Assembly: GCF_015070855.1 (NCBI RefSeq)
Contig: NZ_JADDIX010000077.1
Location: 21,560 to 85,559 of the forward strand
From: Pseudomonas lopnurensis
Lineage (GTDB): Bacteria; Pseudomonadota; Gammaproteobacteria; Pseudomonadales; Pseudomonadaceae
Length of the DNA: 64,000 nt
Reading direction: 5' to 3'
The first letter of the stretch is position 1. Every line of letters begins with the position of its first letter. A program made the translations under genes and the position numbers. The notes below the pieces were generated by a model. The model was given only the letters and a program-made list of their open reading frames with translations. It had not been told where the DNA came from and did no database searches. Of the stretch, positions 50,319 to 58,874 are shown one piece after another.

Positions 50319-51506
50319 TCAGCGGATGCAGCCCTCGTTGCGCAAACCGAGAATTTCCTCGTCACTCATGCCGATGCCCTGCAGCACCTCGTCGGTGTGC
50401 TCGGCGAACAGGGGTGCCGGACGGCGGATCTGCAACGGCGTGCGGGAGAATTTGGAGGGAAAGCCGATGGTTTTCATGCTGCCGACCACCGGGTGCTCGA
50501 CCTCCTGGACCATCCCACGGGCCAGGTAGTGTTCGTCCTGCATGGCCTGGGCGAAGTCATTGATCGGTCCCGCCGGCACGCCGGCCGCATCGCAGCGTTC
50601 GAGCCAGTGCTGGATCGGTTGCCGGGACAGGATGTCTTCGAGAATGTCTTCGAGCGCCTCGACATGGCGCGCACGGTCGCTGTTGGTGACGAAACGCTCG
50701 TCGGCCAGCAGATCCTCACGCCCGATCACGTCGCGGCACAGACGTTCCCAGGTGCGCTGGTTGGCGCAGCCGAGCATCAGGTAGCCATCCTCGGCCCGGA
50801 TCGCCTGATAAGGCGCCGAGACACGGTGGCGCGAACCGGTGGGCTGCGGCACCTTGCCCTCGGCGAAATAGGCCGCCGCTTCCCAGCTGAACCAGGGCAA
50901 GCCGCATTCGGTGATGGCGATGTCGATGTGCTGCCCTTCGCCGGTGTTCTGCTTGTGGATATAGGCGGCGAGAATGGAATAGATCGCGGTGATGCCGCCA
51001 CCGATGTCGTAGACCGCGACACCGGTTTTCATCGGGCGCCGCCCCGGCTCGCCGGTCATCGACATCAGCCCGCTCATGCCCTGGGCGACCAGGTCGAAGC
51101 CGCCCCTGTTGCTGTAAGGGCCGGTCTGGCCGTAGCCGGAGATCGAGCAATAGATGATGCCGGGATTGATCCGGCTGATCGTTTCGTAGTCGATCTCCAG
51201 CGACTGGGTGACACCCGGTCGATAGTTCTCGACGATCACGTCGGCTTCGCTGGCCAAGCGATAGAAAATGTCCCTGGCGCGGCTGTCCTTGAGGTTCAGC
51301 GAAATGCTCTTCTTGTTCCGGTTGATCTGCAGGAAGCAGCTGGACTCGCCATTGACGTAAGGCCCCATCTGCCGGCTGTCATCGCCGCCGTTGGCCTTTT
51401 CCACCTTGATGACCTCGGCGCCCATGTCGCCCAGCACCATGGTGCAGTACGGCCCGGCCATGATTTGCGATATATCGAGGATTTTCATGTTCTGCAGTGC
51501 AAGCAT
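50319..51506 (-). CDS. Class III CoA-transferase (CaiB/BaiF family)
   Basis: A 395-aa CoA-transferase of the formyl-CoA/carnitine/succinyl-CoA-dependent family. Motifs: VLDISQIMAGPYCTMVLGD-like start (ILDISQIMAGPYCTMVLGD), EVIKVEKANGGDDSRQMGP, VENYRPGV, and GGFDLVAQGMSGLMS, where the Asp is the catalytic nucleophile. It should load CoA onto the carboxylate imported by the adjacent TRAP system. The ATG at 51506 has TGGAG seven bases upstream; MKILD at 51488 is a possible shorter start. It follows the crotonase by 29 bases. The CoA donor and acceptor cannot be told from sequence. Confidence 0.88.
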   Translation of the reverse strand: MLALQNMKILDISQIMAGPYCTMVLGDMGAEVIKVEKANGGDDSRQMGPYVNGESSCFLQINRNKKSISLNLKDSRARDIFYRLASEADVIVENYRPGVTQSLEIDYETISRINPGIIYCSISGYGQTGPYSNRGGFDLVAQGMSGLMSMTGEPGRRPMKTGVAVYDIGGGITAIYSILAAYIHKQNTGEGQHIDIAITECGLPWFSWEAAAYFAEGKVPQPTGSRHRVSAPYQAIRAEDGYLMLGCANQRTWERLCRDVIGREDLLADERFVTNSDRARHVEALEDILEDILSRQPIQHWLERCDAAGVPAGPINDFAQAMQDEHYLARGMVQEVEHPVVGSMKTIGFPSKFSRTPLQIRRPAPLFAEHTDEVLQGIGMSDEEILGLRNEGCIR

Positions 51507-51535
51507 GGTGTTCTCCAAGGCTGTGAGCGCCGATG

Positions 51536-52327
51536 TCATTCACCGGACCACTCGAAGGACGTTTTGCTGACGAACCGGCCGACGGCGGCCTTGAAGTCCC
51601 GGCTGCCATAACAGGCCCGTACCCAGTCGTCGCCGGCATCCGCCGCGGTGCGCCGGTGCGCGAGCACCCGGTTGATCAGCTCCTTGGAGGCCTGCACGGT
51701 GAGCGGCGCCCGGCCGGCGAATGCCTGCGCCTTGCGGGCTACCTCCTGATAGATGACCTCCGGCTCGAGTACCGCACTGACGAGCCCCATCGTTGCCGCC
51801 GCGGGCGCCTCGATCAGCGTGGCCGCCATGAGGATTTCCTTCGTCCGTGCGACCCCCACGAGGTCCATGAGACGCGAGACATTGGTCGCCGACAGGCAAT
51901 TGCCGAGCGTCTGTGCGATCGGCACGCCGAACTTCAGCGACGGCGTGCAGTAGCGGAAATCACAGGCCAGCGCGATGGCCGCCCCGCCACCGACACAGAA
52001 GCCTTCCAGCAAGGCGATGGTCGGTTTGCGCAGGTTTTCCAGCCCGGCGATGGCGCTGTCGATCCGGCGCTCGTAGGCCACCCCCGCCTCGCCGTCGAAA
52101 TCGGCGAACTGCTTGATATCCGTACCGGCGACGAACGCCTGGCCACCGCATCCGTGAAACACCACGGCGGTGATGCCGCGGTCGGCCTCGACTTCCTGGC
52201 ACAACCGGGCCAACGTGTCGTACATGTTCCAGGTCATCGCGTTGCGGCTCTCCGGGCGGTTGAAGCCGATCCAGGCCACGCCTTGTTCGACACGACAATC
52301 GACCTGCCCCTTGGATGTATCGCTCAT
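51536..52327 (-). CDS. Crotonase-fold enzyme lacking both hydratase glutamates
   Basis: A 263-aa enoyl-CoA hydratase/isomerase superfamily protein. The fold and oxyanion hole are intact (QAFVAGTDIKQFADFDG; FCVGGGAAIALACDFRY), but where hydratases have Glu in GGGxE and LPE, this one has GGGAAIAL and GVPIAQTL. It is therefore unlikely to hydrate enoyl-CoA by the usual mechanism. The GVP-x-x-x-x-G segment is reminiscent of methylmalonyl-CoA decarboxylase-type members. Decarboxylation, isomerisation or thioester hydrolysis are possible. It sits between the CoA-transferase and TRAP genes. Confidence 0.85.
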   Translation of the reverse strand: MSDTSKGQVDCRVEQGVAWIGFNRPESRNAMTWNMYDTLARLCQEVEADRGITAVVFHGCGGQAFVAGTDIKQFADFDGEAGVAYERRIDSAIAGLENLRKPTIALLEGFCVGGGAAIALACDFRYCTPSLKFGVPIAQTLGNCLSATNVSRLMDLVGVARTKEILMAATLIEAPAAATMGLVSAVLEPEVIYQEVARKAQAFAGRAPLTVQASKELINRVLAHRRTAADAGDDWVRACYGSRDFKAAVGRFVSKTSFEWSGE

Positions 52328-52351
52328 CGTTCTTTCTCCGTTGAGTGGCCC

Positions 52352-53635
52352 TTAGCCGTAGATCAGGTTTACCAGTGCCATGGCAAAGGCGGGAATGTAG
52401 GTGTTGATCATCAGGATCAGCACGAGCACCCCGAGGAACCAGAGATTGGTACGGGTCGTGGCCCAGATGTCCGCCTTGGCGATGGAGCAGGAGGCGATCA
52501 GCACACTGGCCACCGGCGGCGTCTGCTGGCCGATGGCCAGGTTCAGCGTGACGATGAGGCCGAAGTGGATCGGGTCGATGCCGACGGCGAGTACCAGCGG
52601 CAGCACGATCGGCACGACCAGGATGATGGCCGCAGCCGAGTGCAGGAACATGCCGAGGATGAGGAAGATGATGTTGAGCAGCGCCAGGATGACGTACTTG
52701 TTGTTCGTCATCTCGCCGATCGTACCGGCCAGTTGTTGTGGCAACTGCGTTTCGGTCAGGTACAGCCCGACCACGGCCGAGCTCGCCACCAGCAACATCA
52801 CCACCGCCGTCTGCACCCCAGCGTCGAGACAGGCCTTGTAGAAGGTGGCAAGGGTGAACTCCCGGTACACCACGGCGCTGATGAATATCGCCACCACCAC
52901 CGCCAGCGCAGCGCCTTCGGTGGCCGTCACGACCCCGCCGAAAATGCCACCAAGAATGATGACCGGGATCGACAGCGCCCAGATCGCGCCTTTGAAGGTC
53001 TCCCACAGCCGTTTGCTCTGGAAGGCGCCCTCCGAAGGGAAGTTGTGCTTGCGTGCCAGGTAATAGCACATACAGGCCAGACCAAAGGCGCCGAGCAGGC
53101 CCGGGAATATGCCGGCAACGAACATCTTGACCACCGACTCACCGGACATCACCGCATAGAGGATCATGGGAATCGAAGGCGGCAAGATGATCGCCAGGCT
53201 CGCCGCCGAGGACGACAACGCGGCGGAAAACTCCTTCGAGTAGCCCTTGTTCTTCATCGCCGGGATCATGATGCTGCCGATGGCCGAGACTCCGGCCACG
53301 GCGGAGCCGGAAATCTCCGCGAAGAAGATCGAGGCGCCGATGGTGACCATCGACAGCCCGCCCTTGATGAACCCCAGCAGCGCCGAGGCCAGGTCGATCA
53401 GGCGCCGCGAGATGCTCGAGGCGTTCATGATCGCGCCGGCGAGAATGAACAGCGGAATGGCGATCAGGGGGAAGCTGGTGGTGCCGTCGTACATGACCAT
53501 CCCGATATTGGGAAGCGCCAGTGCGCCGTAACTCATGAAGATCGCCACCGCACCGACGACACCCAGCGCGATGGCTACCGGGACGTTGATGAGTATCAGG
53601 AATATCAAGCCAAGGAACATGTAGAGGATGGTCAT
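52352..53635 (-). CDS. dctM: TRAP transporter large permease (DctM)
   Basis: A 427-aa membrane protein with about 12 helices, the Na+-coupled translocation subunit of a TRAP importer. Family features include LFILAGAIMNASSISRRLID, FFAEISGSAVAGVSAIGSIM and LGMFLHSAAAIILVVPIVLP. The start at 53635 begins MTILYMFLG and has GGGGAG upstream. It forms a unit with the small subunit (53 bases away) and the binding protein. Confidence 0.95.
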   Translation of the reverse strand: MTILYMFLGLIFLILINVPVAIALGVVGAVAIFMSYGALALPNIGMVMYDGTTSFPLIAIPLFILAGAIMNASSISRRLIDLASALLGFIKGGLSMVTIGASIFFAEISGSAVAGVSAIGSIMIPAMKNKGYSKEFSAALSSSAASLAIILPPSIPMILYAVMSGESVVKMFVAGIFPGLLGAFGLACMCYYLARKHNFPSEGAFQSKRLWETFKGAIWALSIPVIILGGIFGGVVTATEGAALAVVVAIFISAVVYREFTLATFYKACLDAGVQTAVVMLLVASSAVVGLYLTETQLPQQLAGTIGEMTNNKYVILALLNIIFLILGMFLHSAAAIILVVPIVLPLVLAVGIDPIHFGLIVTLNLAIGQQTPPVASVLIASCSIAKADIWATTRTNLWFLGVLVLILMINTYIPAFAMALVNLIYG

Positions 53636-53688
53636 TTCTTGTTCTCCCCGAGCGCCCGCCACGGACGCTCGTTATGCGTTTCGGCCAT

Positions 53689-54222
53689 TCACGCCTTGGC
53701 GAGCTTGATGCCGGCTTCTTCGAGTTCGTGATCGATGAATCCGCTGCCCTTGGCGCTCTCGATCACCTCCGGCAAGCGCAGCAGCTCGGCGATGATGAAC
53801 AGCGCCGAACCGATCGGCAGCACGGACTGGGTCAGTTGCAGCGACACGCTGGTCAGGCTGACCAGCGTCGAGCCTTCGAGGATCAGCACCACCTGCATGC
53901 CGGTCCAGGCCAGCAGCACGAAGAAACCGATGGTGATCGCTTCGGCGACCAGCGCAACGGCCAGGCGCAACGTCGGCGGGAAGTAATTGATCAGGCTCGG
54001 GCAGCCGATATGCGCCCCTTTCGCGGCCGCCAGCGCCGCGCCGTAGTAGGTCAGCCAGGCGAGCCCCACCGAGGCCACTTCGTCGTACCAGCTGAACGGC
54101 GAACCGGCCAGCCGCGAGACGAAGCCGATGGTGATCACCAGGGCCAGCGCCACGACGTTGAGGACCACGATGATTTCGAGAAACTTGGAAAAACCCTTTC
54201 TGAAAGCGGCGACGGAATTCAT
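53689..54222 (-). CDS. dctQ: TRAP transporter small permease (DctQ)
   Basis: A 177-aa protein with four membrane helices, the accessory subunit that pairs with DctM. The motif SPFSWYDEVASVGLAWLTYYGAALA with the conserved W-x-DE is typical. The ATG at 54222 is preceded by GGAGAGAG; an in-frame ATG nine codons earlier is less likely. Confidence 0.92.
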   Translation of the reverse strand: MNSVAAFRKGFSKFLEIIVVLNVVALALVITIGFVSRLAGSPFSWYDEVASVGLAWLTYYGAALAAAKGAHIGCPSLINYFPPTLRLAVALVAEAITIGFFVLLAWTGMQVVLILEGSTLVSLTSVSLQLTQSVLPIGSALFIIAELLRLPEVIESAKGSGFIDHELEEAGIKLAKA

Positions 54223-54290
54223 CAGCTCTCTCCGATCTATCTGAGGCATCGCCGCACCGGGCCGGGTGCGGTCATGCGGAGGCAGGTGGG

Positions 54291-55268
54291 TTACATCTGG
54301 CGGAGCTGTTGCACCTTGTCGAGCATCGCCTGGCCGCCCTCGACTTCCTTGGCGAACTTGGCGTAGATCGCGGCGGAGCCGTCGATGAAGGCCTGCTGGT
54401 CGACTTCGTTCACTTCCATGCCGGCCTCTTCCATCTTGGTCACCAGGCTTTCGTCGAGCGCCTGGCCCTGCTCCAGGGCATAGGCCTCGACCTGTTCGGC
54501 GGCCTCGGTCAGCGCCTGCCTCACGTCCTCGGGGTAGCGTTTCCAGCTCGCGCCGGTGAGCACGAAGGCGGGGGTGTAGACGTGGTTGGACATGGAGAGG
54601 TATTTCTGGACCTCGTGGAAGCGCTGCGAATAGCTCTGCACCAGGGGATTTTCCTGGCCGTCCATCGCGCCGGTCTGCAGCGCCACGAAGGCTTCGGAGA
54701 GCGCCATCGGCGCCGGGTTGGCACCGTAGCTCTTGAACATCTCGACGCGCCAGATACCGTTCGGCGTCCGCAGCTTCAGGCCTTTCAGATCACCCGGCAC
54801 GACGATCGGGCGGGCGTTGTTGGTGATCTGCCGGACGCCGTTCTCCCAGACCCCGATGATCTTGTAGCCCTTGCCTTCCGCGGCCTTGTACAGCACGTCG
54901 CGAACCAGTCCGTCGCGCACACGCTTCATGTGTTCGCGGTCGCTGATCAGGTAGGGCATTTCGAATAGCGAGAATTCCGGCGCCACGCTGCTCATCACGG
55001 TCGAGGGAAGCGCCAGGTCGAGCGAGCCGAGCTTGAGTTTGTTGAGCATCTGCGAGTCGTCACCGAGCTGGCTGGAGCCGTAGACCACGACCTTGGCCGT
55101 GCCTTCGAGCTTCTCGTTGGCGATGCGCGCGAACTCGTTGGCCGATATTTCGAACAGCGACCCGGGGCCACCGACGTGGCCGAACTTGATCTGGATTTCC
55201 GCCGCCTGGACAAGCGACGCAGTGAGACCCAACAACGACCCGATCAACGCTGATTTGAAGATTTTCAT
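54291..55268 (-). CDS. dctP: TRAP transporter periplasmic binding protein (DctP)
   Basis: A 325-aa precursor with a signal peptide (MKIFKSALIGSLLGLTASLVQA-AEIQ). The DctP fold carries the ligand Arg in the GLKLRTPNGIWRVEMFKSYG segment, which binds a carboxylate, and the AFVALQTGAMDGQENPL motif. It gives the substrate specificity of the island: an organic acid, not further defined. The start at 55268 has GGAGG upstream. Confidence 0.94.
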   Translation of the reverse strand: MKIFKSALIGSLLGLTASLVQAAEIQIKFGHVGGPGSLFEISANEFARIANEKLEGTAKVVVYGSSQLGDDSQMLNKLKLGSLDLALPSTVMSSVAPEFSLFEMPYLISDREHMKRVRDGLVRDVLYKAAEGKGYKIIGVWENGVRQITNNARPIVVPGDLKGLKLRTPNGIWRVEMFKSYGANPAPMALSEAFVALQTGAMDGQENPLVQSYSQRFHEVQKYLSMSNHVYTPAFVLTGASWKRYPEDVRQALTEAAEQVEAYALEQGQALDESLVTKMEEAGMEVNEVDQQAFIDGSAAIYAKFAKEVEGGQAMLDKVQQLRQM

Positions 55269-55997
55269 GCTGCCTCCACTCTTGTTCTTATTGAGGTGGT
55301 ACCGCAATTACCCGTGGCTCAGGCCGGCCCTGACGATTCGATCCGAACGTAGGCACCACTGACGGATAGGCAACCCGCCAGCCAGCAGATGCGTTGGGTA
55401 TCGTTCAATCAAAGTCGGCCACCAAGAAATGAATTCATTATTCACTTCCCGAAACAGACAGTAGTTCAGCTTTTTTCCAAGCGCCAACCTCGGAGAAAAA
55501 TTTTCGGCGCCTCCAGGACCAACGGTCTTCGCCATGCCCTTACCAGAACGTGATGGAGCGCAGGCGAGACCTCAGCGCACGCGCAGGCAAACGATGAGCG
55601 CAGGTATGGGGCGAGGGGGGGCGTCGCGCCGCCGGATTGCCGTTCCGCTCGGCGAGCGCATCGGAGCGCTGGGCCTGCATGGCGGCGAAGACGTACCAAA
55701 GCCCGGGCACACAGCGTCATGCCGGCCCGTTAAGCGTTTGGTTCCCGTGAAATTGAAATGTCGGGCTCGTAGGCGGCAGCTTGCTGGCGATGCCGTGGAA
55801 CCGCCGATCGCCAGCAAGCGGCTCCTACCCAAAGCGCCCCTACCATAACCACAGAGGGGCACAGAGCCTTAGCTGATCGGCATCAGTACACCGCGGCCTT
55901 TTGACCAAGCGGGCTGCAGCGCGGCCAACAACGAGATGCCGGCGGCGCATGCTCGCGAATGCACAGCACTGCGCGCGCTCCGGCAACTGCCGGGCGC
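55269..55997. other. 729-base gap between the HbpS-like gene and dctP
   Basis: No convincing gene: the open frames are short and lack ribosome-binding sites and codon bias. AATGAATTCATT (55429-55440) is a 12-bp palindrome about 160 bases upstream of dctP, in the AT-rich part where its promoter is expected. A Pseudomonas REP pair (arms 55769-55791 and 55807-55828) occupies the middle. The gap suggests that the HbpS-like gene and the dctP-to-dehydrogenase unit are separate transcripts, though on the same strand. Confidence 0.5.
55769..55828. repeat. REP element
   Basis: GTAGGCGGCAGCTTGCTGGC at 55769-55788 (continuing to GAT) and its inverted partner ATCGCCAGCAAGC...CTCCTAC (55807-55828) form a hairpin of the Pseudomonas REP type (GTAGGAGC-GCTTGC-GCGAT). 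Confidence 0.65.
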
Positions 55998-56459
55998 TCA
56001 GGCCGGAACGATTCCCGCCTTGAAGCCAGCCGCCTCGATACCGGTCACAGCCACGTGCTCGTCTTCCTCCGACGACGCACCGCTGACGCCCACGGAGCCG
56101 ATCACCTCGTCCTGCTCGTCGAGGATCAGCACGCCGCCGGGCACGGGAATGAAATTGCCGCCCGAAGCTGCGGCGACCGCGGCGAGGAATGCCGGGCGAA
56201 GTTCATTGCGCTCACCCACCGTTCGGCTGGAGATGCCATTGCCCAGCGCGGCGAACGCCTTGCCCCGGGCTACCGGCAGGCGCAACGGGGCGCAGCCGTC
56301 CTCGCGCTCGGCGGCAATGAGGTTGCCCCCACCGTCCATGATGAATGCGGTCAAGGGCTCCATGTCCTTGGCTCTCGCCTCGGCGAATGCCGCATCGAGC
56401 ATGCGCCGCGCCTGGGCACGGGAGATGACGACGCTTGAACGGTAAACTTTTCCGGCCAT
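55998..56459 (-). CDS. GlcG/HbpS-like protein
   Basis: A 153-aa soluble protein of the GlcG/HbpS (haem-degrading/binding-like) family: MAGKVYRSSVVISRAQARRM (start), ARAKDMEPLTAFIMDGGGNL, and GGVLILDEQDEVIGSVGVSG. GlcG genes commonly sit in glycolate and 2-hydroxyacid catabolic operons, which fits the dehydrogenase at the far end of this island; the function is not known. The ATG at 56459 is preceded by GAGGGGA. It is divergent from the GntR regulator. Confidence 0.85.
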   Translation of the reverse strand: MAGKVYRSSVVISRAQARRMLDAAFAEARAKDMEPLTAFIMDGGGNLIAAEREDGCAPLRLPVARGKAFAALGNGISSRTVGERNELRPAFLAAVAAASGGNFIPVPGGVLILDEQDEVIGSVGVSGASSEEDEHVAVTGIEAAGFKAGIVPA

Positions 56460-56597
56460 GTTCAGATCCCCTCGGGTCATGTCGTAACGTGCAGTCGCCC
56501 CGTCTGCCACTGTTCACCGCGACCGGCGAGGCCAGCCGGCGCCTGCATCGGCAGGTACGACTGAAAGATAGGTTTTCGCTGTCTGCACTTTGAGCTA

Positions 56598-56620
56598 TTT
56601 TGAATTCTTAATACAAAAGC
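56598..56620. promoter_or_regulatory. Candidate operator between HbpS-like and GntR genes
   Basis: TTTTGAATTC (56598-56607) followed by TTAATACAAAAGC. Read on the other strand it is TTTTGTATT-AA-GAATTCAAAA; the same two elements occur with a longer spacer at about 50268-50294. Regulators of the GntR/FCD family usually bind short AT-rich palindromes in such divergent regions. Confidence 0.4.
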
Positions 56621-56670
56621 TAGCACAGCTTTTCCGACATGCTTGCCCAAGCCATCCATCAGGTGCCGAT

Positions 56671-57357
56671 ATGACGCTACCCGTCCCGGACAACAGTGTG
56701 GACAAGATCCAACACAAGATTCTCTATCTGGAAGCTGCCGATCGCATCCGTGAATTGATCGAGCACGGGGGGCTTGTGGCCGGCGAAAAGATCTCCGAAA
56801 AGCAGCTCTGCGAGAAATTCGGCATCTCCAGAACGCCGCTACGCGAGGCGCTGAAGGTGCTGACGTCCGAAGGGCTGGTAGAGATCATGCCGAACCGCGG
56901 GGCACGCGTGAGCCTGCTGACCCTGAGCGACGTCGAGCACACCTACGATGTCATGGGCGCGCTGGAAGGGCTTGCCGGCGAGACGGCGTGCCGCCATGTG
57001 GACGACGACGAACTGGCGCGCATCTGCGCGCTTCACCAGCAGATGGTCGGGCATTACCAGCGCAAGGAGCTACAGGCCTACTTTCATGCCAACCAGCAGA
57101 TCCACGAGCGCATCCTCCAGGCGTCACGCAATCCCATCCTGCTCGAGATGTACAACAACCTCAGCCAGCGGATCAAAAGAATTCGCTACTCGATGGAAAT
57201 GAACGAGGCGTTCTGGCGCAAGGCGATGAACGAGCACGAGGAAATGATCGAAGCGCTACGCGACCGGGACGGGAAACGCCTGGGAGACATTCTCAGGGGG
57301 CATCTGAGCCGCAAGCTCGAAGCGGTCAATCTCGCGGGCGTGATCAGCCACGATTGA
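56671..57357 (+). CDS. GntR-family (FCD) regulator of the island
   Basis: A 228-aa regulator with an N-terminal GntR winged helix (AADRIRELIEHGGLVAGEKIS, GISRTPLREALKVLTSEGLV) and a C-terminal FCD ligand-binding domain (YDVMGALEGLAGETACRHV, metal-type His residues in NQQIHERI and EHEEMIEAL). The ATG at 56671 begins MTLPVPDN with AGGTG upstream; an earlier start at 56590 overlaps the AT-rich operator region. It is divergent from the HbpS-like and TRAP genes and is the probable local repressor or activator. Confidence 0.88.
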   Translation: MTLPVPDNSVDKIQHKILYLEAADRIRELIEHGGLVAGEKISEKQLCEKFGISRTPLREALKVLTSEGLVEIMPNRGARVSLLTLSDVEHTYDVMGALEGLAGETACRHVDDDELARICALHQQMVGHYQRKELQAYFHANQQIHERILQASRNPILLEMYNNLSQRIKRIRYSMEMNEAFWRKAMNEHEEMIEALRDRDGKRLGDILRGHLSRKLEAVNLAGVISHD

Positions 57358-57386
57358 CGAGCGCTGCGGGAACGCGGCGAACAACG

Positions 57387-57416
57387 AAAAAGCCGCCAGA
57401 GCACACGCTGACGGCT
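57387..57416 (-). terminator. Terminator after thrC
   Basis: On the minus strand AGCCGTCAG, an 8-base loop and CTGGCGGCT form a 9-bp stem with one G-T pair, followed by TTTTCGTT. It lies about 40 bases after the thrC stop and between convergent genes. Confidence 0.7.
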
Positions 57417-57453
57417 TCCGCTTGCAGCTTGTCGTTTGCCGCTTATAGCCGCC

Positions 57454-58863
57454 TTACAGCGGTTTGCCGCGGTTGCCGTGAGCACTGACGAAGGCCTGGA
57501 CCGCCGGCAAGTCGTTGGCCAGTACCGTGCAACGCTCCGGACGCTCGAAGAGATCCGCCAGATGTGCCGGTAGTTCCAGGGCCTTGCCGATGCCGGCCTT
57601 TTCCACCGCATCGGGGAATTTCACCGGATGCGCGGTTCCCAGGGTGACCATGGGAATGCTCAGGCTGCGGCGGCACTCGCGGGCGGCATGTACGCCGATG
57701 GCGGTGTGCGGATCGAGCACCTCGCCGGTTTCCTCGAACACCTGGGCGATGGTCGCGCAGGTCTGCTCGTCGTCCACGGCCAGCGAGTCGAACAACTTGC
57801 GCGCCTCGGTCCAGCGATCCTCGTCCACCGACAGCTTGCCGCTGGCCCGGAAGGCATCCAGCAGCTCGGCCACCGCCTTGCCGTTGCGGCCGTGCAGGTC
57901 GAACAGCAGGCGCTCGAAGTTGGACGAGACCATGATGTCCATCGATGGCGACAGGGACGGGTGCAGCGTGTCCTTGTCGTAGCGGTTGCCGGACATGAAG
58001 CGGTGCAGGATGTCGTTGCGGTTGGTGGCGACGATCAGCTGGTTGATCGGCAGGCCCATGTTGCGCGCCAGGTAGCCGGCGAAGATGTCGCCGAAGTTGC
58101 CGGTCGGCACCGAGAAAGCCACCGAACGGGCCGGCCCGCCGAGCTGCAGCGCGGCGTGGAAGTAGTAGACGATCTGGGCCATGATCCGCGCCCAGTTGAT
58201 CGAGTTGACCGCCACCAGCCGGGTACCCTTGAGGAAGCCCTGGTCGGCGAAACTGGCCTTGACCATCTCCTGGCAGTCATCGAAGTTGCCTTCGATGGCG
58301 ATGTTGTGGATGTTCTCGCCGAGAATGGTGGTCATCTGCCGACGCTGCACCTCGGACACGCGGTTGTGCGGGTGCATGATGAAGATGTCGACGTTGTCGC
58401 AGGCCTTGCAGCCTTCGATCGCCGCCGAACCGGTGTCGCCGGACGTGGCGCCCATGATCACCACACGCTCGCCGCGCTTGGCCAGCACATGGTCGAGCAG
58501 GCGGCCGAGCAACTGCAGGGCGAAATCCTTGAACGCCAGGGTCGGGCCATGGAACAGCTCGAGCACCCATTCGTTGCCGTTCAGCTGACGCAGCGGCGCA
58601 ACGGCGCTGTGGGCGAAGACGCCATAGGTGTCCTCGAGAATCCGCTTGAAATCGGCGTCGGGAATACTCCCGGCAACGAACGGACGCATGACCCGGAAAG
58701 CCAGCTCGTGATACGGCAGGCCGGCCCAGGAGGCGATCTCCTCGACCGTGAAGCGCGGCAGGTTCTCCGGCACGTACAGGCCGCCATCGGTGGCCAGGCC
58801 GGCCAGCAGGACATCTTCGAAATTCAGGGCCGGTGCCTGGCCGCGGGTGCTGATGTAGCGCAT
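57454..58863 (-). CDS. thrC: Threonine synthase
   Basis: PLP enzyme that converts O-phosphohomoserine to threonine. The 469-aa protein has MRYISTRGQAPALNFEDVLL at the N-terminus, the PLP Lys in GPTLAFKDFALQLLG, and the phosphate-binding GATSGDTGSAAIEG loop. It lies 93 bases downstream of hom on the same strand, with a CTTGCAGC-type repeat between them. Confidence 0.97.
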   Translation of the reverse strand: MRYISTRGQAPALNFEDVLLAGLATDGGLYVPENLPRFTVEEIASWAGLPYHELAFRVMRPFVAGSIPDADFKRILEDTYGVFAHSAVAPLRQLNGNEWVLELFHGPTLAFKDFALQLLGRLLDHVLAKRGERVVIMGATSGDTGSAAIEGCKACDNVDIFIMHPHNRVSEVQRRQMTTILGENIHNIAIEGNFDDCQEMVKASFADQGFLKGTRLVAVNSINWARIMAQIVYYFHAALQLGGPARSVAFSVPTGNFGDIFAGYLARNMGLPINQLIVATNRNDILHRFMSGNRYDKDTLHPSLSPSMDIMVSSNFERLLFDLHGRNGKAVAELLDAFRASGKLSVDEDRWTEARKLFDSLAVDDEQTCATIAQVFEETGEVLDPHTAIGVHAARECRRSLSIPMVTLGTAHPVKFPDAVEKAGIGKALELPAHLADLFERPERCTVLANDLPAVQAFVSAHGNRGKPL

Positions 58864-58874
58864 ATGAAACCTTC

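Noticed and set aside
51533-53731. 732-residue plus-strand frame opposite the crotonase and DctM genes
   Set aside because: Composition (HRDD-rich) and lack of motifs show that it is a shadow of the minus-strand genes.
55534-55848. 104-residue plus-strand frame in the gap upstream of dctP
   Set aside because: It has no ribosome-binding site, runs through a REP element and shows no codon bias or motif.
46001-57357. Naming the island as the beta-hydroxyaspartate cycle, itaconate or glycolate pathway
   Set aside because: Key enzymes of each pathway are missing (BhcB/C/D; citramalyl-CoA lyase; separate GlcD/E/F). The family-level similarities are not enough for a pathway name.
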